Assembly (NCBI RefSeq): GCF_900182915.1
Contig: NZ_FXUG01000001.1
Span: 310,001-374,000, forward strand
Direction: 5' to 3'
Origin: Neorhodopirellula lusitana
Lineage (GTDB): Bacteria; Planctomycetota; Planctomycetia; Pirellulales; Pirellulaceae
Length of the DNA: 64,000 bases
Below the pieces are notes generated by a model. That model saw only the letters and a list, made by a program, of their open reading frames with translations, was not told the DNA's origin and did not search any database. Of the stretch, positions 26,752-35,202 are shown piece by piece. A program made the position numbers and the translations under genes. How positions within the stretch are numbered: position 1 is the first letter of the stretch; each line of letters begins with the position of its first letter.

Positions 26752-27927
26752 GTCTTGGACCTTCAGGATCGCCACCGTGACGTCATCGAATGGCTGCAGT
26801 GGTTGGCAGAAATGACGAATGTCAGCGATCAACGCATCGCGAATTTCAGCGGTGGACTTGTCGCGATTCTTGGCGACGACTTCAAACATGCGATCGGTGC
26901 CGTAATGATCGCCGTGTTCGTTCATTGCTTCGTAGGCCCCATCGGTGGGCGCGAGCAACAGATCTCCTGGATGCAGGGCAATGGTCTCGGTGTCGTTGTA
27001 TTGGTTCTCTTCGATCAGTCCCAGCGGTAAACCGTGGCTTTCCAATGCTTGGATCGTGCCGTCGGCACTGATCATCCACACCGGGTGACCTGCAGCGGAG
27101 TACGTTAAAACGTGGTCCACAGGATTCAGCCGACCGTAAAATAAGGTCACGAAGTGCTCGCCGCCGGTATCTTCAAAAATCGACTGATTGGCCACCGTCA
27201 AGATCTTCCCGACGTCGCCATGCATCCGGGCACAGGTTCGAAGTGCACGGCGAGCACCGACCATGATCAACGCGGAACCAAAACCATGGTTGCTGACGTC
27301 GCCCACGACAAAATCCAGAATCCCTTCACCGAGTTGCAAAAAGTCAAAGAAGTCACCGCCGCATTGTTTGGTGGGCTCGCAAACCGCTGCGATTTCGTAG
27401 CCCGCCAGGATCGGTGCCTGGGTGGGCAGCATTTGCTGTTGAATCGTACGAGCGACCTGGAGTTCGCTCTCAACAATTGAGTTGTGTCGTTCGGCCAGCA
27501 ATCTCGCTTGGCGTTCGATGGCATAGAGCAACGAGCGGGTTAACAGTTGCGGGTTTACGTCCTTTTTAGGCAGGTAATCTTGGGCTTCATTTGCGACCGC
27601 CTGTAACGCGAGTTCGACGTCTTCTTCACCGCTTAAAATTACAACGGGTAAGGCTGGATACCGAGCGTGGATCGAATCAAATGTTTCGATTCCCACACTG
27701 TCGGGCAAATTGAGGTCCAAGATGATGACGGTGATTTCGGCTTCGCCCAAAACTCCAAATGCTTGTCCAAGCGACTTCGCGTGAGTGACCACAAACCGCG
27801 CATCGCGGCTCAGGTTCATCTTGATAATGACTGCATCGGTTTCGCTGTCCTCGACCAACAACACGTTGTGATTCGCGATGCAGACAGGGTCGGACTTGGA
27901 GTTCAGGGAAGGCGAAGGTTCAGCCAT
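26749..27927 (-). CDS. Receiver-SpoIIE (PP2C-type) serine phosphatase, RsbU-like
   Basis: The product is 392 aa from ATG 27927, which overlaps the end of the upstream receiver-HPt gene by 8 bases (ATGGCTGA), suggesting translational coupling. The N-terminal receiver domain carries Asp71 in ILDLNLPDS and a C-terminal PKKD lysine motif. A helical linker (LLAERHNSIVESELQVARTI) follows. The SpoIIE/PPM phosphatase domain starts QQMLPTQAP and contains the metal-binding GGDFFDF, VGDVSNHGFGSALIM and the late DGAYEA and FDDVTVAIL. Such proteins dephosphorylate anti-sigma antagonist proteins in response to phosphorylation of the receiver. The target antagonist is not in the window. Confidence 0.92.
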   Translation of the reverse strand: MAEPSPSLNSKSDPVCIANHNVLLVEDSETDAVIIKMNLSRDARFVVTHAKSLGQAFGVLGEAEITVIILDLNLPDSVGIETFDSIHARYPALPVVILSGEEDVELALQAVANEAQDYLPKKDVNPQLLTRSLLYAIERQARLLAERHNSIVESELQVARTIQQQMLPTQAPILAGYEIAAVCEPTKQCGGDFFDFLQLGEGILDFVVGDVSNHGFGSALIMVGARRALRTCARMHGDVGKILTVANQSIFEDTGGEHFVTLFYGRLNPVDHVLTYSAAGHPVWMISADGTIQALESHGLPLGLIEENQYNDTETIALHPGDLLLAPTDGAYEAMNEHGDHYGTDRMFEVVAKNRDKSTAEIRDALIADIRHFCQPLQPFDDVTVAILKVQD

Positions 27928-28792
27928 TCGATTTCCCTTGCACCTTGGAGATGAATTCGTCCAGTTGTGACTCCATCTGCGCAACGGTCAGTTTCAGTTC
28001 TTCGATTAGTGGCGCGATCGAATCCAAGCTTCCAGTCAGGACAGTTTCCTCGATCGCTTTGGCGGGAGTGGTCACCGGTTTGGCACCGAACACGGAAGAC
28101 GCTCCTTTGATCGTGTGGGCGCTGCGTTTGATTGCGGTCAAGTCTTGTTCCTCGTATGCCGCAATCAGTTCGGCCAGCCGAAGCGGAGCCTCGTGCTTGA
28201 GAGCTGCCGCAACGGTAGCTAGGTCTTCGTCTGGGCAGCCACCCAAACGGTCGCGTGCCGTTTCAATATCGAGCATGGAGGGGATCTCTTTGACAGGATT
28301 GTCTGGGCTAAGTAGACCTGCGAACGCTGATTCGCCCGCTGTTTCCACACTGGACGCGTCAGACGCTGGGGGGCGATTTTGTGTAGCCAACACATGTTTT
28401 TGAAACGCTTCTTCGATTTCGCTCGAACGCATCGGCTTGACGAGGTAGGCGTCCATCCCCGCTTTCAAACAGCACTCCTCGTCGATGTCCGTGGTGGTCG
28501 CGGTCATCGCAATGATCGGGATGTGATGTCCGGTTGCTTGTTCTTCAGAACGGATGGCGATCGTGGCTTCGAGGCCGTCCATTTCCGGCATTTGCAAGTC
28601 CATCAAGATCACTGCGTACGCGTCCGCACGCCAAGCCTCGATTGCCAATCGACCGTTCTCGGCGATGGCGACTTCGCACCCCAATCGCTTCAAAACCGCA
28701 GCGGCCACCCGTTGATTGACCATTCCATCCTCCACCAGCAAGACACGCATCCCCTCGAAACGAGATTCTTCATGGATTGCAGGTTCGGACAT
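27920..28792 (-). CDS. Response regulator receiver with C-terminal HPt domain
   Basis: This 290-aa protein (from ATG 28792, MSEPAIHEES) combines a CheY-like receiver (phosphoacceptor Asp65 in VILMDLQMPEMDG, conserved Lys in YLVKPM) with a C-terminal histidine phosphotransfer domain. The phosphotransfer histidine is His226 in IKRSAHTIKGASSVFG. It has the layout of the tail end of hybrid kinases such as BarA, without the kinase core. It is therefore likely a phosphorelay intermediate. Coupled translation with the SpoIIE phosphatase downstream points to a relay that ends at the phosphatase's receiver. No histidine kinase is adjacent. An in-frame ATG seven codons upstream is an alternative start. 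Confidence 0.9.
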   Translation of the reverse strand: MSEPAIHEESRFEGMRVLLVEDGMVNQRVAAAVLKRLGCEVAIAENGRLAIEAWRADAYAVILMDLQMPEMDGLEATIAIRSEEQATGHHIPIIAMTATTTDIDEECCLKAGMDAYLVKPMRSSEIEEAFQKHVLATQNRPPASDASSVETAGESAFAGLLSPDNPVKEIPSMLDIETARDRLGGCPDEDLATVAAALKHEAPLRLAELIAAYEEQDLTAIKRSAHTIKGASSVFGAKPVTTPAKAIEETVLTGSLDSIAPLIEELKLTVAQMESQLDEFISKVQGKSNG

Positions 28793-29260
28793 GGTCAAAG
28801 CTATTCCCGCCACGTAACACTAAGAGTTCGAGACCAGGCAACGCAGAAGAGTGGAGCCCTGGAATCTGGATTCGTTGATTTTCGATTCGCGACATCACGT
28901 CGTTCGTCTGAAACTTAACTGCCAAGGACACGTTATGATAACACGACAGGCGGTGGGCCTGGTGGGTTTGCGAAAGCAACCGCCGCAAGAATGCCCGATA
29001 TTTGGAACCTCGCTTGGGACACCGCAATATTACGACATTCCTGTTTTCGGACCTGGGTATCGCGACACTTAGCCGACGCGCTGTCTCGATGCGAGGGCGG
29101 GAATGGCTAGCGGTTTGTGTCACCTTTTTCGATGAAGCCGACTTTGCGGACGGGTTCCCGCGTCAGCTATGTTTTCGGAACCGCGAATGCTCCCATGTCG
29201 CTGCCTGCGATAGACTACACTAACGCAAAATCTTCCACGAATAACACTTGTCGCCTTCCA
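28793..29260. other. Divergent intergenic region
   Basis: A ~470-bp spacer between the receiver-HPt gene and the DUF1570 gene. The plus-strand frame is open from 29117 but has no ribosome binding site or signal-like start there. No RNA gene or hairpin with a U-run was seen. Confidence 0.4.
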
Positions 29261-30403
29261 ATGTCCCGCATTCTAGCTGACGCGCAAAAGACATCTTCCA
29301 TGCGTCAACGGTACAGGCGGCGGTTGCGGGGCACTGTCGTCCTGTTGGTGTGGTTGGCGTTTAGCTGTATTTCAAGCGTCTCGGCTGAAACCGTTGTCTT
29401 GCGCCGGATGGTTGACGACGAGCCCGTAGGCCCAAAACGGACGGTCAATGGCGAGGTGCTCGTTGAGGCCAAAGATGGCGGCATTTTGATGCGGGGTGAT
29501 GATGGGCGAATTTGGTTGATTCAGCCGGATGAAATCCTGAAACGCGAAAGTTCATCGGTCCCGTCGCCGGTAACCGCTGACGAGATGACGCGTCGAATGC
29601 TGGACGAATTTCCCGCAGGCTTCGAGGCATTCGAGACAGCACATTACGTGCTGCTTTATCAACGCAACGACGCCTACGCTCGTGACGTGGCATCCTTGTT
29701 TGAGTCATTGCACCGAGCGTTCTTTGCATACTGGAAAAACCAGCGAGTCGACATCGAAGAGCCGAAGTACCCGTTGGTCGCATTCGTTTTGGCTGATCGC
29801 TCCGCGTTCTTAAAACATGCCGGCGCCGAGATTGGTGAAACCGCAGCCAACGTGATCGGTTATTACCATCTTGAAAGCAACCGGATGACAACGTTTCGAG
29901 TTGGTAATCTGGAACGGAATATTGCGACAATCATCCACGAGGCAACTCATCAACTGGCCTACAATTGTGGATTGCAAACTCGTTTCGCTGACAATCCGAT
30001 GTGGTTGAGCGAAGGTCTGGCGATGTTTTTTGAGTCGCCTGACCTTAGCAATCCGCGAGGCTGGCGGGGCGTGGGGCGAGTCAATCGCGTTAATCTGAAT
30101 CGTTGGAAACGCTATCTGCCGAGCCGACCGGGGGACTCATTGGCAACGCTTGTTGCTGATGATGCACGCTTCCAATCGTCTGCAACTGCGGAAGCCGCGT
30201 ATGGTGAATCGTGGGCGCTGACGTATTTTCTGATTCGGACAATGAAGCGAGAGTACATCGACTATTTGGAGCGTCTACGTCAAACCCAGCCGCTTCAGCA
30301 GTACACCCAACGGGAACGCATCGAGATGTTTGAAACGGCGATGAAGATGCCGCTTGCCAAGGTCGACGAGAAGTTTCTGGCTTACATGCGGCGGGTGCGG
30401 TAA
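29261..30403 (+). CDS. Secreted DUF1570 protein, putative zinc metallopeptidase
   Basis: A twin-Arg-rich, basic N terminus and hydrophobic core (MRQRYRRRLRGTVVLLVWLAFSCISSVSA) form a signal peptide. An upstream GTG at 29117 adds 48 residues before it and is unlikely; ATG 29261 or 29300 fits. The mature part starts with a short beta module (VNGEVLVEAKDGGILMRGDD) and then the DUF1570 domain. That domain includes the gluzincin-type motif HEATH (His226, in IIHEATHQLAYN) and a downstream glutamate in WLSEGLAMFFE. A zinc-dependent peptidase (MA clan) is therefore plausible but unproven. DUF1570 proteins are abundant in planctomycetes. It is monocistronic and converges on the barrel-protein gene. 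Confidence 0.82.
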   Translation: MSRILADAQKTSSMRQRYRRRLRGTVVLLVWLAFSCISSVSAETVVLRRMVDDEPVGPKRTVNGEVLVEAKDGGILMRGDDGRIWLIQPDEILKRESSSVPSPVTADEMTRRMLDEFPAGFEAFETAHYVLLYQRNDAYARDVASLFESLHRAFFAYWKNQRVDIEEPKYPLVAFVLADRSAFLKHAGAEIGETAANVIGYYHLESNRMTTFRVGNLERNIATIIHEATHQLAYNCGLQTRFADNPMWLSEGLAMFFESPDLSNPRGWRGVGRVNRVNLNRWKRYLPSRPGDSLATLVADDARFQSSATAEAAYGESWALTYFLIRTMKREYIDYLERLRQTQPLQQYTQRERIEMFETAMKMPLAKVDEKFLAYMRRVR

Positions 30404-30526
30404 CGCGAGGCAATACGCTTGGTGAAGATGATTCAGTTCAATGCGCGACATCATGATTGGTCACGCTGACCATTTAGGACAGCAAGGTTTTCGCTGGTTT
30501 TACTTGTTGCCTTCGCGATCACTTTT

Positions 30527-32413
30527 TTAGAACTTCCAGCGATATTCCATCCGCGTGCCGTACACGTCATCTAGATTTCCACGCCAGCCATGCATGACGT
30601 CAAATCGCAGGATTTGCGAGTTGGAAATTGGAAACTGATAGCGGCCTCCTAAGCCAAATTGGTCACCGTTGACGAACGGATTGGAATCACCGTGTTCGGT
30701 TTGATAGGACGCTTCCAGAATGAGTTGTCGGCTGAGGTCGTTGCCGATTAAATCCACGCCAATCGAGCCGCCTGCGGTATCAAATCCGTTGGTGTCCAGC
30801 GTCGCCAATCCATTGACTCCGTCGGTATCAAAGTTGATCCCGGTGTTCCTTAGGATGCCGCCACTTGCGGCCGCGCGAGCGACCGATTGGGGGCGTCCCC
30901 AACCATAGAACGCATTCACGTAAGGTACGACAGTGAGTGGTGCCGCCGTGATCCAACTGTTTTCCCATAGAAGCAGTCCGCCGTCTGCGGTGCGGTCATC
31001 TTCGTCGAGGTCTTGGCCCGTATTCAGGATGACACGTGTCGAGTTGCTGATCCGATCGAAATAGCGGCGAGTGAAACTTGCCGTAACGTTGTGATAGCTT
31101 TTTTCGGAGTTATTGCGATCACGTACGTAGGCATAACCAGCTTCGATATATCCGCCGTATGCTTCGATGAACCAGGCGTTGCCGAAGGCCTGAGCGGCAT
31201 GATTGTCACCGGCAAACGCGTTGCTGTTCAGTTGGTCGACAACGGCAAAGAAGGTGGTCTCGTAGTTTGACCAATTCAGCAAACGACTGTGACGGGCTGG
31301 CAAGGCGAACGCGGCCCCAGTGACTGCGTCTTCCATCCAGATTCCGTTTTGGAACAGCAGCGGTACCAATCCGATCGTGAAGGGAATTTCAGCCGGTGAC
31401 GATTTGTTGTGAAAGCCGCCCCACATCGCCCCGAGATCACCTTCGAAGAAGGCGGTCACTAGGTTCGGGTTAAAGACGCTATTGAAGTCCAGTTCATCGT
31501 CAACGAGTTGAACTCCGTTGACGTTGGTGGCTTTGTTCAGCGGCCCGATGAACCCGTGGAATCGCTCGGTATCGGTCACCCGTAGGTCCATGTCCAAATT
31601 TAGACGGCTGGACCAGTTGTCGGTTCGTCCCGCTGCGTTGCGACCCGCAATGATCCCAGATCGAAAATCGCCGTAGACATAGAATTGTGGTCGAACCATG
31701 TTCATGGGGCCGAACCAGTCCAGGCCGCGTGGCGTGATGCCGTCGGCATAGAACATTCGCCCCAATTCAATCAACGGCCGTTGGGTTGGCACCGCATGCT
31801 TGTCGTCATAGATGAATTGCGCAGCGATCGGATCGTGATACATCGATGCTTGTGGCATCGGCGTCGCTGAAAAGTCATCGATGTTGATGTTGGGCGAGTA
31901 GCTCGCCGGTTGATCCGGTTGGGCCTTCTTCGCCTCGCTGGGCCTCTTGGAGGCAACCTGATACTCAGGGCCAGTCTGATACAACGGGGCTGTCTGATCT
32001 GCAGGGCCAGTCTGGTACCCAGGGCCAGGCTGATCCAGTCGGTTTCCCTGGGATCTAGCGTTGATACGTTGACCAGGAGCGGCTTGGTATCCGGTTTGAT
32101 AACCGGTTGGATCGCTACGGTTTGCTTGGGACGGTTGGCGGGCGGAGTAACCTGGGCTTGCCAGGCTGGTGCCGGCCAGCGATGGCATTCCTGTCGCTTC
32201 GGCGAACGCTAAGGTCGACGCTTGATGGCGATCGAGCGTCTGAAAGCTTCCGAGTTGAAGTGCGTCGGATTCGACCAATGGAAGGCGGGTTGGACGCGGG
32301 CGGTCCTGCGCCTCGGTAGTCACTGCTGCCAGTATGACGAAAGTGAGCGCAGCGCCGACCGCAACGACTGGACGAAGGCGAGTGGACTGCAATGAAGTAG
32401 GTATGGCATTCAT
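30527..32413 (-). CDS. Predicted outer-membrane beta-barrel (porin-like) protein
   Basis: The product is 628 aa from ATG 32413 (MNAIPTSLQSTRL), seven bases after the cytochrome gene's stop. It has a signal peptide (VVAVGAALTFVILAAVTTEAQ). A ~130-residue linker follows with Tyr/Gln/Thr-Gly repeats (YQTGYQ, YQTGP, YQTGP, YQVAS). The remaining ~450 residues alternate polar and aromatic residues in amphipathic strands (e.g. RPQFYVYGDFRSGIIAG, FIEAYGGYIEAGYAYV, SQILRFDVMHGWRG) and end MEYRWKF with a terminal phenylalanine, as in Bam-assembled barrels. No family name can be given. Its immediate position behind a multiheme cytochrome suggests joint function at the outer membrane. Confidence 0.75.
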   Translation of the reverse strand: MNAIPTSLQSTRLRPVVAVGAALTFVILAAVTTEAQDRPRPTRLPLVESDALQLGSFQTLDRHQASTLAFAEATGMPSLAGTSLASPGYSARQPSQANRSDPTGYQTGYQAAPGQRINARSQGNRLDQPGPGYQTGPADQTAPLYQTGPEYQVASKRPSEAKKAQPDQPASYSPNINIDDFSATPMPQASMYHDPIAAQFIYDDKHAVPTQRPLIELGRMFYADGITPRGLDWFGPMNMVRPQFYVYGDFRSGIIAGRNAAGRTDNWSSRLNLDMDLRVTDTERFHGFIGPLNKATNVNGVQLVDDELDFNSVFNPNLVTAFFEGDLGAMWGGFHNKSSPAEIPFTIGLVPLLFQNGIWMEDAVTGAAFALPARHSRLLNWSNYETTFFAVVDQLNSNAFAGDNHAAQAFGNAWFIEAYGGYIEAGYAYVRDRNNSEKSYHNVTASFTRRYFDRISNSTRVILNTGQDLDEDDRTADGGLLLWENSWITAAPLTVVPYVNAFYGWGRPQSVARAAASGGILRNTGINFDTDGVNGLATLDTNGFDTAGGSIGVDLIGNDLSRQLILEASYQTEHGDSNPFVNGDQFGLGGRYQFPISNSQILRFDVMHGWRGNLDDVYGTRMEYRWKF

Positions 32414-32420
32414 CGTTTGA

Positions 32421-34601
32421 CTATCGAACCTCGAACGTGTGGCTCGAGTGACAGATGTCAATCATGTTCTCGTTCATCCGCCGCATCATGTCTGGTGTGC
32501 TGCCGACTAGCCGCATGAAGTACATCGGTTCGGTGCGACTCCGCATCCTGACCGAAAGACGATAGGACCCGGGGACACGAAACGCAGATGCTGGAATCGT
32601 GTACTTCGCCATCCGGTGGTCCAGCGGTGCAATGCTGTGCGCCTCCATGCGGATCAATGGCGGATGATTTAGCACCGACACGGGGACTGCCCCGGGCCGC
32701 AAGAACACCAATTGATCGAGGCTGTAATTCAGCGGCAGTGCGGCTTCGCGATCGGTTCCTCGAACATTGTTGATCAGGAACTTGGTTTGCAAGTTGAATA
32801 GACCCTTGTCACGTGGCACTCGGCCTTGGGCGACATCGACACTGTGCATGTCGGCGAGGTCGGCATTGCTATCCAAGTATCCGGTTTCCCAGACTCGTCG
32901 CCCGGTTGGGTCGATCAAGACTGCGTTGAGCCATAACTGCGGCTGAGCACCGAGTGAGCCGGTGGGGAGATTGTGTCCGTCGCTGGCATTGTCCACGCGA
33001 TAGCCCACTCGCAATGGGACGCCAATGCGAGGCGTTGTGTAGAAAACAGGGGCACTCACCTTGGCGGCTGACTCCAGCGTCATTGCTGCGACGCCACGTT
33101 TTCGTTCCGCCTTGGCAATGTTTTCGTCAATGACCTTGCGAGCGTCGATGCGGTCATCCGCTTCTTCCCAAGGCTCCGGGAAATAGGTTCCCTGGGGAAC
33201 GTTGTCTTCGAACGTTTTCGTTCCCCAGCCTGCACGATCGTCGAACGTCAACCATTGCCGAGGCGAGTACTTCTTGGCTTTCGGGTTGTGTGGGAAGACG
33301 CCAGGGTGTGCGATGGAGTAGCCCGGGCCCCAGAACGTGTGATTGGAATGCTTGCTGGGTTTCCCGTACGGTTTTCCGCCGAGTTCAGCCATGTGGCATT
33401 CTTCATAACCCAAGTCTTTGCCGGGGACCGCTCCCATGTGGCAGTCTTGGCAGGACACGCCGCGTTTGGAAGCGGGGCCCGCACGATATTGACCGTGAAC
33501 GACTTCCAGCCAGATACCGGGGTGCACGGCCACTTGATGGCAGGACACACACACGTCGGTTTTAGTTAGTGGTTCAAAGAAGAACGATCCGTTGTGGATT
33601 TTTTGCCCGGCACCGGTTTGCGATTCATGAGTCTTCAACTTGTACTTGCCAGCTTTTTCAAGTGCCTCGTACAGACCGTGTCCGTGACCGCCGCTGCCCA
33701 CAGGGGCATGAATGTCACCGGGTTCAATGCGTCGGTCACCGTTGCTGCGACCGTAGTGCTCGTTGATACGGTGGCACGCGATGCAGGTCACTCCTTCCCT
33801 TGCCACGGCTGGCTGGTCAAGCATGCTGACGGTACGTGGGATTTGCAGTTGTGTCGCGACGGGAGAGTGGCAACGCATACAGAACACGCCCACTGTGCCT
33901 TGCGTCAGTTCCGTGATGGCTTGTTCAAAGCGATGGAACATCGGCGACAAGGTCGCGTAAGCGTGGCTGCTGGCGCTCCATTCGTCGTAGTGTTTGGGGT
34001 GGCAAGCTCGACAGGTGTCAGCCGACGGGTAACTTCCTTCGGTCCACAAGCCAACATGGGGATCAGTCGGGCTGGGCTGATTACTCTTCTTCGGAGCTTT
34101 TGGCTTGATGGGCTCGCTCGAGCCCATTCCCGCCAACGGATCGTCTGAGGCAGCGCCTCCGCCTAAAAGGTCATCACCGAGCGCATCGCCACCCAGTAAA
34201 TTCTGCCCCAGCAAGTCGTCGTTGGGAGAAGCTTGTCCACCCAATAAGTCATCGCCGGATAAATCACCGCCGGTTAAGTCACCACCCAGTAAGTCCTCGC
34301 CCGGCAAATTCTCTGCTAGTAAATCATTGCCGAGCAGATCGTCATCCGAGGATGGAGCACCCGAAGGAGCGTTCTGGGGGCCAAGTAGGGACGCGTCGTA
34401 GGGATTTTGGGCTGCGGCCGCACGGATGAGGACGAAGCTGACGACGGCCGTGCTGCCCAGGTGTGAAAACATCATCACGCCCGCGAATAGCAAGCTTGAA
34501 ACGAGCTTCGGCCGCGACGGCGATTTCGGGTGGGTCGCATTGGTAATCGCCCCTTGGCAACATCCCTTGGGGGAATGCAAGTCGGTTTGAGCGGCTTCCA
34601 T
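32421..34601 (-). CDS. Exported pentaheme c-type cytochrome
   Basis: The product is 726 aa from ATG 34601 (MEAAQTDLHSPKG); an in-frame TTG at 34637 is the alternative. The signal segment (VSSLLFAGVMMFSHLGSTAVV to AAAAQ, about residues 35-65) directs export. Residues ~87-148 are eleven five-residue units of the type xDLLG. Five CxxCH haem-binding motifs follow: CRACH (197), CMRCH (241), CIACH (273), CVSCH (351) and CQDCH (384), within a cytochrome c554-like segment. The last ~250 residues are haem-free and beta-rich (VGYRVDNASDGHNLPTGSLG). It probably transfers electrons in the periplasm or at the outer membrane. The gene is followed within seven bases by a predicted outer-membrane barrel gene. 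Confidence 0.9.
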   Translation of the reverse strand: MEAAQTDLHSPKGCCQGAITNATHPKSPSRPKLVSSLLFAGVMMFSHLGSTAVVSFVLIRAAAAQNPYDASLLGPQNAPSGAPSSDDDLLGNDLLAENLPGEDLLGGDLTGGDLSGDDLLGGQASPNDDLLGQNLLGGDALGDDLLGGGAASDDPLAGMGSSEPIKPKAPKKSNQPSPTDPHVGLWTEGSYPSADTCRACHPKHYDEWSASSHAYATLSPMFHRFEQAITELTQGTVGVFCMRCHSPVATQLQIPRTVSMLDQPAVAREGVTCIACHRINEHYGRSNGDRRIEPGDIHAPVGSGGHGHGLYEALEKAGKYKLKTHESQTGAGQKIHNGSFFFEPLTKTDVCVSCHQVAVHPGIWLEVVHGQYRAGPASKRGVSCQDCHMGAVPGKDLGYEECHMAELGGKPYGKPSKHSNHTFWGPGYSIAHPGVFPHNPKAKKYSPRQWLTFDDRAGWGTKTFEDNVPQGTYFPEPWEEADDRIDARKVIDENIAKAERKRGVAAMTLESAAKVSAPVFYTTPRIGVPLRVGYRVDNASDGHNLPTGSLGAQPQLWLNAVLIDPTGRRVWETGYLDSNADLADMHSVDVAQGRVPRDKGLFNLQTKFLINNVRGTDREAALPLNYSLDQLVFLRPGAVPVSVLNHPPLIRMEAHSIAPLDHRMAKYTIPASAFRVPGSYRLSVRMRSRTEPMYFMRLVGSTPDMMRRMNENMIDICHSSHTFEVR

Positions 34602-35202
34602 TACGTTGGCTTTCTCACATCCGTGGTCGAACAGCAAACAGACAAAACCAGGAGTCTTATCGGCTCAGATCGATCCGCAATCCGTTGCGAGTCGCTGATC
34701 CAAAAGGGGGGGCTGCTTTGGCGCAGCGAGGCCTGTTGGGATTGGATTTGTCCAGTCCACTCATCGGGCACCCGTTCCCCTCCGCACCACAACAATCCTT
34801 CCTTCAGGCAATGTTCTCCTAACCGGAAAATTTTGACTGTTATCTCGCCACTAGCGGGGATTTAGGGTGTGAAAGGTGCTGAGTTTCACGAATCAGGCTA
34901 TAGGAAGCCCGCAAGTGCTTGGTATGGGGATAACATGGCAGCTTTGATGTGTACCGTTTCCTTGAATAGGGGATCGCTTTCACGTCGCTGAGGGTCTTGC
35001 CAAGATGAAAGCGTCTTGGGCGACGGAGAAGTTGCCAGCGTTAAACTTTAGCCTATGCAACCAGTTCTCCTGATCGATCCATTGGTCCTGGTAGTGCCAA
35101 ATTCTTGCTCTCTATGGGCGAGAATTCCGGTCGCTTCCTGACTTGGTGGTAGGTTTGAATTGCCGCCAGGCCCCCGACCCAGTGACTCAAGGAGTGATCA
35201 AT
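34602..35202. other. Divergent intergenic region between cytochrome and glgX genes
   Basis: About 600 bp containing no credible coding frame. It should include promoters for both directions. The only clear signal is the AAGGAG ribosome binding site at 35189-35194 for glgX. Confidence 0.4.
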
